Source of the DNA: Bacillota bacterium
GTDB taxonomy: Bacteria; Bacillota; Clostridia; Tissierellales; Sedimentibacteraceae
Assembly: GCA_023425285.1 (NCBI GenBank)
Contig: JAFACY010000219.1
Coordinates: 1-13,408, forward strand
Direction: 5' to 3'
DNA length: 13,408 nucleotides
Translations under genes and position numbers: made by a program
Notes under the pieces: model-generated
Seen by the model: only the letters and a program-made list of their open reading frames with translations
Told to the model about the DNA's origin: nothing
Databases searched by the model: none
Part shown: positions 5,652 through 12,903 of the stretch, in pieces
How the letters are laid out: each line of letters opens with the position of its first letter
Numbering within the stretch: the stretch's first letter is position 1

Positions 5652-7229
5652 ATGATAGGTAAAACAAATGAAAAAAAATTCAGTTTAAATTTATTTGATA
5701 ATATTTTAAAAAATGAGTTAGAACACATCAAACGTAATTCAATTATTTTTTTGGTGTGTTTTTTGATTGCAAGGCAAAATATAATACATGAAATATTTCC
5801 ATTTGCAATCATTGTATTTAGCGTCTACAGCTTTAATAAGGGCGCGTCGGTATCATTTTTTATTATTACAATCCTTGCTGTACTGTCAGTTAAGTTCAGC
5901 TTTGTATATGTCATAATACTGATGGCTGTATACGCCTATTTTACTAATAAAAAAGACAGCAAATCAATTCTGACGGTTGCAGGATATTCATCCGTAGTCT
6001 TATTTGTTGCTAAAACCACCATACTTTTGGCAGATGGATTCAGCAAAAATGGACTGATATTGAATTTTTTTGAAGCATTTTTTATTTTCAGTGCAATTAT
6101 TTTATCCAACGAAGCAATAAAATTTATAAAGGGTGTGAAAAACGGTACGCGGAAAGTAAGTTTTCACAGACCTAAAAAAGCCGCAAAAAAATCTGTCATA
6201 CCCGAAGCCGTTGAAAATGAATATAACAATTTGAATCATGAAAGCGACAGGCATATCAGAAATGAGGCTGCCGCAACTGCTGCATCAACTATTACAAATA
6301 TAGATGACTATAAAAGGTCCAAGTACGTAAGTATTTTTTCGGAAAAGGCAAAGATAAAAATAAAAGAACAGCTCATGTGGCAAAATATAAACATAAAATT
6401 TTTTGAGGTTGTATCTTATAACAAAAATTCTGTTGTTTTAAGCCTTACGGTCAGGACCGAAAAAAGCCCGGAAGAGGTTGAGAGTGCCATAGAGCTCATT
6501 GTAAGAAATGTCAGCGGTGTAAAGCTTAAATGTACCGAGAGACTGATTCCGTCTCCAAATTACTATGTGTTCAAATTTAAGAACATAAAAAGAATTAAAA
6601 TAAGGACATACAGTGCCACGGCAACCAAGGAAGGAAGTATTGTATCAGGTGATAATTTCGCGCATGCAGCACGCGCCGACAAATATTATACAGTGCTGTG
6701 CGATGGTATCGGCTCAGGGGAAGAGGCATGCAGTGAAAGCAACAGCGCTGTGGAGCTGCTGTCAAAATTTTTATACACTGATTTCACCGAGGAACAGATA
6801 CTTAGAACATTAAACTCAATATTGATGATTAAATTGGGAGACGAAAGATTTGTAACCTTTGATCTTAACATTATAGATTACGGAACTAAGGAAGTACGGC
6901 TGTATAAGGCCGGGGCTGCTCCCACATACATAATAAGCAATAAAAGCATAGACAAAATCTCAGGAAAGAGTCTGCCCCTGGGCATACTTGATAATTTTGA
7001 ATACAGCTCCTTTAAAAAGAATATCCATATCGGAGATATAATAATTATGGTTTCGGACGGTATTACCGATTCCGTTGGCATGGATGAAAAAAAGGATCTG
7101 GATAAATATCTGGAGCTTATTATGAAAAAGGACCCTCAGACCATAGCCAACTCCATACTGAGTTACGCATTAAGGGGACAAACAACTGTTATGGACGATA
7201 TGACAGTGCTGGTGACAAAGATAGGGTGA
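5652..7229 (+). CDS. spoIIE: Stage II sporulation protein E, short form
   Basis: A 525-aa membrane-bound PP2C-type serine phosphatase that dephosphorylates the anti-anti-sigma factor SpoIIAA to activate sigma-F in the forespore and helps form the polar septum. Residues 30-165 hold about five or six membrane segments; 225-320 is a cytoplasmic regulatory part; the phosphatase domain follows with S-G-D-N (332-335), C-D-G-I-G-S-G (350-356), V-S-D-G-I-T-D-S (about 466-473) and D-D-M-T-V-L-V (about 514-520), so all metal-binding aspartates are kept. Bacillus subtilis SpoIIE is about 827 aa with ten helices; this one lacks roughly half the membrane part and much of the linker, with no sign of a frameshift. 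ATG 5652 is chosen over GTG 5643 because the AGAGGGG site (5636-5642) abuts the latter. Its position after divIC is the standard one. Confidence 0.92.
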   Translation: MIGKTNEKKFSLNLFDNILKNELEHIKRNSIIFLVCFLIARQNIIHEIFPFAIIVFSVYSFNKGASVSFFIITILAVLSVKFSFVYVIILMAVYAYFTNKKDSKSILTVAGYSSVVLFVAKTTILLADGFSKNGLILNFFEAFFIFSAIILSNEAIKFIKGVKNGTRKVSFHRPKKAAKKSVIPEAVENEYNNLNHESDRHIRNEAAATAASTITNIDDYKRSKYVSIFSEKAKIKIKEQLMWQNINIKFFEVVSYNKNSVVLSLTVRTEKSPEEVESAIELIVRNVSGVKLKCTERLIPSPNYYVFKFKNIKRIKIRTYSATATKEGSIVSGDNFAHAARADKYYTVLCDGIGSGEEACSESNSAVELLSKFLYTDFTEEQILRTLNSILMIKLGDERFVTFDLNIIDYGTKEVRLYKAGAAPTYIISNKSIDKISGKSLPLGILDNFEYSSFKKNIHIGDIIIMVSDGITDSVGMDEKKDLDKYLELIMKKDPQTIANSILSYALRGQTTVMDDMTVLVTKIG

Positions 7230-7286
7230 AGCGGTTTATGAACAATGGAGTAGCGATTGACATGCAATAGAATAGCAATTGATTTT

Positions 7287-7307
7287 AGCGCCTTTGGCGC
7301 TTTTTTT
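7287..7307 (+). terminator. Intrinsic terminator after spoIIE
   Basis: AGCGCC (7287-7292), TTT loop, GGCGCT (7296-7301), then a run of seven T to 7307. This textbook rho-independent terminator lies 57 nt after the spoIIE stop and isolates sporulation genes from tilS-hpt. Confidence 0.93.
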
Positions 7308-7367
7308 ATTCATTATCTGTAAATTGCCAATCAATTTTAAAAATTTATTTTTAAAATGCTAAATTCG

Positions 7368-7376
7368 TGGTATAAT
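7368..7376 (+). promoter_or_regulatory. Extended -10 promoter of tilS-hpt
   Basis: TGGTATAAT is a perfect extended -10 (TGn plus TATAAT, 7371-7376); the -35 area (about 7348-7353) is only T-rich. Transcription should start near 7383, giving a leader of about 25 nt if translation starts at 7407. This supports that start over ATG 7395. Confidence 0.7.
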
Positions 7377-7406
7377 TTTAAGTAGGTTAAGAATATGAGG
7401 GAAGAT

Positions 7407-8792
7407 ATGCACGATTTAGTAAGAAGCAATATAGTGAATAAAGGCTTAATCAGGTGTGGTGATAATGTTTTGTTGGCATTGTCCGGCGGACCCGATTCTG
7501 TTTTTTTGTTTTACAACCTTATAAAACTAAAGGAAAATTTAAGTTTCAACCTGTATGCTTCTCATATAAATCATATGTACAGGGGTGAGGATGCCTTCAG
7601 GGATGAGGAATTTGTGAGAAAGCTGTGCGACAAGCATGACATAAAGCTTTTTGTCAAGAGAAAGCACGCCACAGAGTATGCCAGGGAGCTCAGAGTAACG
7701 GAAGAAGAGGCAGGCAGAATTTTAAGATATAATTTCTTTAAGGAAAACTTAAACGAAGTTGGCGGCGGAATAATTGCCGTTGCTCACAATTTAAACGATC
7801 AGGCAGAAACCGTACTTCAAAGGATTATACGAGGAACAGGCATTGACGGGCTTAGTGCCATGTCCGTAAAAAAAGATAATATTATCAGACCCATGCTTAA
7901 TGTTCCAAAGACTGAAGTTTTGGAGTATCTTCACAACTATAATTATGAATATTGCACAGATATAACAAATTCTCAAAGCATTTACGGCAGGAATAAAATA
8001 CGTCTTGATTTGATACCATATTTAGAGAATAATTTCAATCATAATATCCAGAATACACTTTACCGGATGTCCGAAGCCATGGACAGAGATAAGAAAATCA
8101 TAGAGAAATATATACGAAAAATATTTTCTGAAATGCTTATTTCAAATGATGATAATAGGGTTATACTAAGTATAGAAAAATTAAAGAAGACAGAGCCTGA
8201 GGAAACAGGAAGAATTTTAAGATGTGCCTTAGAGCTGCTTAAGGGCAACACCGTCAACGTTGAGATGAGGCACATAGATTATATAATAGATTTTATCAGC
8301 AGTGGTAAAACAGGAAAGAAAATAAATCTTACAGAAGCTGTAAATGTTGAAATAAGCTATAACAATTTAATATTTAATAAAAATCTTGAAAATATTCCAA
8401 AATTTAAATATAATATTGTATTGCACGAACCGATGGAAATTCATGAGGCCGGTAAAATTATATACTGTAAAGTGGTTGATGCTTCTGAATTCAATCCGGA
8501 GGACAAGGACACAATCAGCCTTGATTACGATTTGACAGACGGAAGTTTGGTTGTAAGAAACAGATTGCCGGGAGACAGCATGGTTCCGTGCGGCATGACA
8601 GGTGTCAAAAAAATTAAGGACATATTCATTGATATGAAGATTCCTCAGGGAGAAAGAGACAAGAAACTGATTATAGCAGATAACAGCAGCATATTGTGGC
8701 TGGAGGGCTTCAGAATTCACAATCGTCTTAAAGTAACTTCGTCAACAAAGAAAATATTGAATATTACAATAAGGGAGCGGCAAAATGGATAA
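7407..8792 (+). CDS. tilS: tRNA(Ile)-lysidine synthase TilS
   Basis: A 461-aa ATP-dependent ligase that joins lysine to C34 of the CAU-anticodon tRNA-Ile, switching it from Met to Ile decoding; essential and cytoplasmic. The N-terminal PP-loop motif S-G-G-P-D-S is at residues 26-31. H-N-L-N-D-Q-A-E-T (about 127-135) and R-G-T-G-I-D-G-L follow, as expected for the N-type ATPase domain. The middle TilS substrate-binding region and the C-terminal TilS_C domain (V-R-N-R-L-P-G-D-x-M-V-P, then K-K-I-K-D-I-F-I-D-x-K-I-P) are complete. Start 7407 has GAGGG 5 nt upstream and puts the PP-loop about 26 residues in, as in relatives; ATG 7395 in the same frame is possible but has only a weak AGG. It overlaps hpt by 8 nt, the common tilS-hpt arrangement. 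Confidence 0.95.
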   Translation: MHDLVRSNIVNKGLIRCGDNVLLALSGGPDSVFLFYNLIKLKENLSFNLYASHINHMYRGEDAFRDEEFVRKLCDKHDIKLFVKRKHATEYARELRVTEEEAGRILRYNFFKENLNEVGGGIIAVAHNLNDQAETVLQRIIRGTGIDGLSAMSVKKDNIIRPMLNVPKTEVLEYLHNYNYEYCTDITNSQSIYGRNKIRLDLIPYLENNFNHNIQNTLYRMSEAMDRDKKIIEKYIRKIFSEMLISNDDNRVILSIEKLKKTEPEETGRILRCALELLKGNTVNVEMRHIDYIIDFISSGKTGKKINLTEAVNVEISYNNLIFNKNLENIPKFKYNIVLHEPMEIHEAGKIIYCKVVDASEFNPEDKDTISLDYDLTDGSLVVRNRLPGDSMVPCGMTGVKKIKDIFIDMKIPQGERDKKLIIADNSSILWLEGFRIHNRLKVTSSTKKILNITIRERQNG

Positions 8793-9324
8793 GGATATAA
8801 GAGATATACTTATAGAAGAAAAGGATTTACAGGAAAAGGTCAGGGAGCTTGGAGCAAAAATAACGGAGGATTACAAGGATAAGGATTTATTGTTAGTATG
8901 TGTTTTAAAGGGTGCTGTTATATTTGTAAGTGACCTTATGAGACAGATAAATACGGCTTTAGATATAGATTTCATGGCGATTTCAAGCTATGGAACAAAT
9001 ACACAATCATCCGGTGTTGTCAGAATACTTAAGGATTTAAACACATCAATTGAAGGAAGACACGTATTGATCGTCGAAGATATAATCGACTCAGGTCTTA
9101 CGTTGTCATATCTTGTGGAAAATTTAAAGAGCAGGGGTCCTGCATCGGTTGAAATATGTACCATACTTGATAAACCTGACAGAAGAAAAATTGATTTGAC
9201 CATAAAATATACAGGCTTTAAAATACCTGATGAATTTGTGGTTGGATACGGTCTTGATTACGCGGAGAAATACAGAAATCTGCCATATATTGCAGTATTG
9301 AAGGAAGAAGTATATTCCAACTGA
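8785..9324 (+). CDS. hpt: Hypoxanthine phosphoribosyltransferase
   Basis: A 179-aa purine-salvage enzyme that turns hypoxanthine (and usually guanine) plus PRPP into IMP or GMP in the cytoplasm. Visible signatures: L-K-G-A (41-44, the PRPP cis-peptide loop), S-S-Y-G (67-70, flexible active-site loop), V-L-I-V-E-D-I-I-D-S-G-L-T (94-106, the PRPP-binding motif with the E-D acidic pair) and the C-terminal D-E-F-V-V-G-Y-G-L-D-Y-A-E-x-Y-R-N-L-P-Y-I (base recognition and metal binding). Length is normal. AAGGGAG stands 7 nt before ATG inside the end of tilS; the 8-nt overlap implies coupled translation. Confidence 0.96.
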   Translation: MDKDIRDILIEEKDLQEKVRELGAKITEDYKDKDLLLVCVLKGAVIFVSDLMRQINTALDIDFMAISSYGTNTQSSGVVRILKDLNTSIEGRHVLIVEDIIDSGLTLSYLVENLKSRGPASVEICTILDKPDRRKIDLTIKYTGFKIPDEFVVGYGLDYAEKYRNLPYIAVLKEEVYSN

Positions 9325-9344
9325 TTTGGATTTATATAAACTGT

Positions 9345-9373
9345 TTGTAATGATTTATATTTTATGATACAAT
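9345..9373 (+). promoter_or_regulatory. Sigma-A promoter of ftsH
   Basis: TTGTAA (9345-9350), a 17-nt spacer and TACAAT (9368-9373) give a good vegetative promoter, starting near 9380. The -10 overlaps the left arm of an inverted repeat. It lies within the 88-nt hpt-ftsH gap, which contains no clear terminator, so readthrough from hpt is also possible. Confidence 0.6.
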
Positions 9374-9396
9374 TACATCATAATAACGATGTAATT
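9371..9396. promoter_or_regulatory. 9-8-9 inverted repeat, putative ftsH operator
   Basis: AATTACATC (9371-9379) and GATGTAATT (9388-9396) are perfect inverted copies separated by 8 nt. They cover the -10 and the predicted start of the ftsH transcript and end 4 nt before the SD. The geometry is that of a repressor operator. The sequence is not CIRCE (TTAGCACTC/GAGTGCTAA) nor the CtsR heptad repeat, so the regulator is unknown. Confidence 0.5.
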
Positions 9397-9412
9397 CAAG
9401 AGGAGGGCTTAA

Positions 9413-11239
9413 TTGAAAGGATTCATGAGAAGCATCGCCATGTATATACTTATATTTGTCGTAATCATAATGTTAGTTCAAAGTATGGTTGAGCCGGCAA
9501 AGGATGCGCAAAGTATAAGCTACAGCGAGCTTATAATACAGATACAAAACAGCAATGTAAAATCACTGTCCTTTACAGAAAGTGAAGTGAAGGGTGTTTA
9601 TAAGGATGATACAAAATTCACATCATATGTACCGACCATATTTTTATTTTCAGGCAGCTTTTATGACAACTATCTTGCAGATAAGGTTGAAGCAAAGGAA
9701 ATAGAAATAATCGGTGAACCGGTTCCCGCCACACCTTTATGGATTCAGGCACTTCCAACAATAGGTATGCTAATTCTTTTAGGAGTGCTTTGGTATGTGT
9801 TTATGAAGCAGTCTCAGGGCGGAGGAACAGGCAAAGCGATGTCATTCGGCAAAAGTCGTGCAAGAATGGTTAAGGATGACGATCCGAACAAGAAAATTAC
9901 CTTTGCAGATGTTGCGGGTTTAGACGAAGAAAAAGAAGAATTAAGCGAAATAGTTGATTTCCTGAAAAATCCAGCTAAATTCGTCCGTCTCGGAGCACGT
10001 ATACCAAAGGGTGTATTATTGGTGGGACCTCCGGGAACAGGTAAGACATATCTTTCCAAATCAGTTTCGGGAGAAGCGGGAGTGCCGTTTTTCAGCATAA
10101 GCGGGTCAGACTTCGTTGAAATGTTTGTCGGTGTCGGTGCTTCACGTGTCAGAGATTTGTTTGATCAGGCAAAGAAAAATGCTCCATGCATAATATTCAT
10201 AGATGAAATAGATGCCGTAGGAAGAAGAAGAGGAGCCGGACTTGGCGGCGGAAACGATGAAAGAGAACAGACATTGAATCAGTTGTTGGTTGAAATGGAT
10301 GGATTCTCAGGCAACGAAGGAATTATCATTATTGCTGCGACAAACAGACCGGACATTCTGGACCCTGCATTGATGAGACCGGGCAGATTTGACAGACAGG
10401 TACATGTGGGACTTCCTGATGTAAAGGCAAGAGAAGAAATATTAAAAATTCATGTCAGAAAAAAACCTCTGGCAGATGACGTTGAGTTGGAAATAGTTGC
10501 AAAGAGAACTCCGGGCTTTACACCTGCCGATTTGGAAAATGCCATGAATGAAGCCGCACTGTTGACTGCGAGACAAAATAAGACCATGATTTCCATGGAT
10601 ATAATAGAAGAAGCAATAACTAAGGTTATTGCGGGACCTGAAAAGCGAAGTAAGGTTATAAGCGATAATGAGAAAAAGCTTACAGCTTATCACGAAGCAG
10701 GTCATGCGGTTGTAGCAAAGCTTTCATCAAGTAAAGATCCTGTCCACATGATTACCATCATACCGAGAGGCGGGGCAGGAGGGTTTACAATGTATCTTCC
10801 TGAGGAAGATCGCTCCTACAGATCAAAGACGGATATGCAGGAAAGCATCGTAAGATTGTTAGGCGGCAGAGTTGCCGAGAAATTAGCTCTTGACGATATA
10901 TCAACAGGCGCTTCAAACGATATAGAAAGAGCTACGAAAATTGCAAGAGCAATGGTTACAACCTACGGTATGAGTGATGATTTAGGTCCCATGACGTATG
11001 GTACAAATGACGATGAAGTATTTTTAGGCAGAGACTTCAATAAAATAAGAAATTATTCGGAAGAAGTGGCAGCTAAAATTGATAACGAAATGCGCAGAAT
11101 AATTGATGCCGCATATCATAAAACAGAATCACTTCTCAGCGAAAATATGGATAAACTGCACCGTGTTGCACAGGCTCTTCTGGAAAAAGAAACAATATCC
11201 GGCAAAGAGTTTGAGATGTTGTTTGACGGCGCACAATAA
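9413..11239 (+). CDS. ftsH: ATP-dependent zinc metalloprotease FtsH
   Basis: A 608-aa hexameric AAA+ protease of the cytoplasmic membrane that degrades misfolded membrane proteins and selected regulators. Domains in order: membrane helix (about 8-25), small extracytoplasmic domain, second helix (about 110-131), AAA+ module with Walker A G-P-P-G-T-G-K-T (205-212), pore loop M-F-V-G-V-G-A (237-243), Walker B I-I-F-I-D-E-I-D (260-267) and second region of homology N-R-P-D-I-L-D-P-A-L-M-R-P-G-R-F-D-R, then the M41 protease with H-E-A-G-H (427-431) and third zinc ligand D503 (S-T-G-A-S-N-D). Translation starts at TTG 9413, 5 nt after a perfect AGGAGGG (9401-9407); ATG 9425 is too far. After Walker A it reads T-Y-L-S-K-S-V-S-G-E-A instead of the common T-L-L-A-K-A-V-A-G-E-A. 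Confidence 0.97.
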   Translation: MKGFMRSIAMYILIFVVIIMLVQSMVEPAKDAQSISYSELIIQIQNSNVKSLSFTESEVKGVYKDDTKFTSYVPTIFLFSGSFYDNYLADKVEAKEIEIIGEPVPATPLWIQALPTIGMLILLGVLWYVFMKQSQGGGTGKAMSFGKSRARMVKDDDPNKKITFADVAGLDEEKEELSEIVDFLKNPAKFVRLGARIPKGVLLVGPPGTGKTYLSKSVSGEAGVPFFSISGSDFVEMFVGVGASRVRDLFDQAKKNAPCIIFIDEIDAVGRRRGAGLGGGNDEREQTLNQLLVEMDGFSGNEGIIIIAATNRPDILDPALMRPGRFDRQVHVGLPDVKAREEILKIHVRKKPLADDVELEIVAKRTPGFTPADLENAMNEAALLTARQNKTMISMDIIEEAITKVIAGPEKRSKVISDNEKKLTAYHEAGHAVVAKLSSSKDPVHMITIIPRGGAGGFTMYLPEEDRSYRSKTDMQESIVRLLGGRVAEKLALDDISTGASNDIERATKIARAMVTTYGMSDDLGPMTYGTNDDEVFLGRDFNKIRNYSEEVAAKIDNEMRRIIDAAYHKTESLLSENMDKLHRVAQALLEKETISGKEFEMLFDGAQ

Positions 11240-11250
11240 TATGTTATTAA

Positions 11251-11293
11251 AGAGAGATTTTTCAGATGTGAAAAATCTCTCTGTTATTTTTTT
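11251..11293 (+). terminator. Strong intrinsic terminator after ftsH
   Basis: A perfect 14-bp stem (11251-11264 with 11269-11282), GATG loop, then GTTATTTTTTT. It lies 11 nt after the ftsH stop and separates it from the T-box operon. Confidence 0.93.
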
Positions 11294-11314
11294 GGATTTT
11301 TTTCAAAATAACGC

Positions 11315-11343
11315 TTGACAAACGTGTTTGAATAATTTAATAT
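11315..11343 (+). promoter_or_regulatory. Sigma-A promoter of the T-box operon
   Basis: Perfect TTGACA (11315-11320), a 17-nt spacer and TAATAT (11338-11343, one mismatch to TATAAT). Transcription should begin near 11350, just before Stem I of the T-box leader. Confidence 0.88.
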
Positions 11344-11349
11344 AAAAAA

Positions 11350-11640
11350 CAATATAAGAATTGCGATGATGCAGAGAAAGATATTTTATCAGGCACAGAG
11401 AGTTGGGAAAGGTGAAAGCCAACGTTGAAGAAAATATGCAATATTCACTGCGGAGCATATCTGCTCAAAGGTATCGAGTAGGCAGATACGTGTACCCACG
11501 TTACAGGGTTAGAAGTTGTCAGACTTTGAAGTGATGATTATTATATCATAATTAGGGTGGTACCGCGGAACAAATCTTTCGTCCCTATAAGCACAGTTGA
11601 ATTCAAATGTGTTTATAGGAGTGAAAGATTTTTTTATTTA
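11350..11640 (+). promoter_or_regulatory. T-box riboswitch, specifier UUC (Phe)
   Basis: A complete T-box leader that senses uncharged tRNA. Stem I: TGC/GCA base (11362-11364 with 11455-11457), GATGAT/GGA K-turn, GCAG/CTGC (11371-11374 with 11448-11451), specifier loop, ATATTTT/AAAATAT helix (11381-11387 with 11431-11437), and a distal arm with CAGAGAG, GGTG and GTTGG/CCAAC. The specifier is TTC (11444-11446), followed by the required purine A directly before the closing helix, hence Phe. The T-box AGGGTGGTACCGCGG is at 11554-11568; its TGGT pairs with ACCA, fitting the A73 of tRNA-Phe. The competing terminator pairs AATCTTTC (11573-11580) with GAAAGATT (11623-11630), ending in a T-run. When Phe is short, antitermination turns on the transporter gene. 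Confidence 0.95.
11573..11637 (+). terminator. T-box regulated terminator hairpin
   Basis: AATCTTTC (11573-11580) and CCTATAA pair with TTATAGG and GAAAGATT (to 11630), followed by seven T. It forms when charged tRNA leaves the antiterminator unformed, and ends 63 nt before the ATG of the transporter. Confidence 0.88.
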
Positions 11641-11700
11641 TACAACAGATATAAAGCTTTTGGCCAAAGCTCGATATATAAATTATTTAAAGGAGCATAT

Positions 11701-12837
11701 ATGGAAAAAAAATTACGAAGTCAAAAATCTTCAATACCGCCGTATATTGGAATTGCAGCGGTATGGTTTGGAACTCACGTCGGTCCCGGGATCGCATCCG
11801 GAAAACAGGTGGCATCTTATTATGGGGCATATGGAAAACTTGGAATGTTTACACCGTTCATAGCTATGATACTTTTAGGCTGGGCTATTTATTACGCATT
11901 AGAATATTCAAGAATCAATAATATAAGCAATTTTAAGACCTTTACAAATAAGTTCTTTCATCCTTACGAAAAGCTGTTCAGCACGTTTTTTGAAATATGC
12001 TTTCTTGTAACGTGTCTGCTGGCTCCCGGTCTTTGCATAGCAACAAGTGCTCAGCTTTTGAACCAATTTTTTGGTCTCAACGTGTGGGTTGGAACGATAA
12101 TAATGGTAGTGCTTTCTGTGATATTGGTTATGTACGGAGCGTCATTGGTAAAAGCTGCTTCTACGGGACTTACATTGGGAATTTTAACCATACTGGCAAT
12201 TATAGTGTCCCTTGGTATAAGCAAGGGCAGTGGCAATATAGTTTTGAACTGGGGGAACACAACATTTTCAGAATTCGGTATCTGGGCGGCAGTATGGAGT
12301 GCAATATCCTATGCAGGCTTCCAGTCCACAGGCATAATCGGTAACTGTATTTCCGTTTCTGAAGGCTTGACATCCAAAAAAGACAGTGCAAGGACAGCCG
12401 TATTGGGCGCATCTGTAAATGCATTAATGCTTGCTGTAATAGTCATCGTTAACTATGGATTTCTGCCTGAATCAATAGACAGCCTTCTTCCGAACTTTTA
12501 TATAGTACAGCAAATAGGAATTCCGGCTTTGGAAACAGTATACGTATTGTTCGTTATTATGGCATCATTGTCAACTATAATTACATTCGCATTTTCAGTT
12601 ATCGTAAGATTTAAAAACAAGACTGTATTTGTTAACAACATCAAGAGTGAGAAAAGCATAAGCCTGATTATAGTGCTTATAATGTTGACATTGGACGTAA
12701 TCGTATCGACATTCGGAATAGCAAAGATAATCAATATAGGCTACAAATACCTCGGATACTTTTCAATATTCGTAGTATTGTTTCCGTTTATATTGGTTGG
12801 AATAAATAAGAGTAAAAAAATTAATAAAGCAATTTAA
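11701..12837 (+). CDS. YkvI-family membrane protein, putative Phe-responsive transporter
   Basis: A 378-aa polytopic membrane protein with ten or eleven hydrophobic helices. The N-terminal A-A-V-W-F-G-T-H-V-G-P-G-I-A-S-G-K-Q helix with glycine-rich break resembles the unwound substrate helix of LeuT/APC-fold carriers, and the whole fits the YkvI family of uncharacterised membrane proteins related to amino-acid transporters. The start is ATG 11701 with AAAGGAG (11689-11695) 5 nt upstream. The frame is open back to 11557, but that part is the T-box RNA, not protein. It is the first gene under a Phe-type T-box, so uptake of phenylalanine (or a precursor/related aromatic acid) is the natural inference. 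No transport substrate is proven from sequence. Confidence 0.85.
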   Translation: MEKKLRSQKSSIPPYIGIAAVWFGTHVGPGIASGKQVASYYGAYGKLGMFTPFIAMILLGWAIYYALEYSRINNISNFKTFTNKFFHPYEKLFSTFFEICFLVTCLLAPGLCIATSAQLLNQFFGLNVWVGTIIMVVLSVILVMYGASLVKAASTGLTLGILTILAIIVSLGISKGSGNIVLNWGNTTFSEFGIWAAVWSAISYAGFQSTGIIGNCISVSEGLTSKKDSARTAVLGASVNALMLAVIVIVNYGFLPESIDSLLPNFYIVQQIGIPALETVYVLFVIMASLSTIITFAFSVIVRFKNKTVFVNNIKSEKSISLIIVLIMLTLDVIVSTFGIAKIINIGYKYLGYFSIFVVLFPFILVGINKSKKINKAI

Positions 12838-12848
12838 TCACTTGTAAA

Positions 12849-12878
12849 GTGAAGAGTTTCTGTACAGAAACTCTTCAC
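12849..12878. repeat. Perfect 30-bp palindrome between ykvI-like gene and etfB
   Basis: The 30 bases are their own reverse complement (15+15, centre TGTACA). No T-tract follows in the plus direction, and the minus side reads TTACAAGTG, so it is not a standard terminator. It starts 12 nt after the transporter stop and ends 26 nt before the etfB ATG. Its 3' end (TTCAC) overlaps a second hairpin, TCACC (12875-12879) with GGTGA (12887-12891), immediately before the etfB SD; the two cannot form together. Confidence 0.8.
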
Positions 12879-12903
12879 CTTCAAACGGTGATGGGAGGTT
12901 ATA

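Noticed and set aside
8367..8720. Minus-strand 117-codon open frame within tilS
   Set aside because: Antisense shadow of the conserved TilS C-terminal region, with no family resemblance.
9371..9396. CIRCE or CtsR site before ftsH
   Set aside because: The arms AATTACATC/GATGTAATT match neither consensus, so no known heat-shock regulator can be named.
11441..11448. Alternative specifier codons ATT (Ile) or TAT (Tyr) in the T-box
   Set aside because: Each would be followed by a pyrimidine and would shift the codon away from the position directly before the closing helix. TTC followed by A fits the conserved layout.
11557..11700. Upstream 48-codon extension of the YkvI-family protein
   Set aside because: This stretch is the T-box sequence and terminator hairpin. 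The SD at 11689-11695 and the membrane-protein start at 11701 are decisive.
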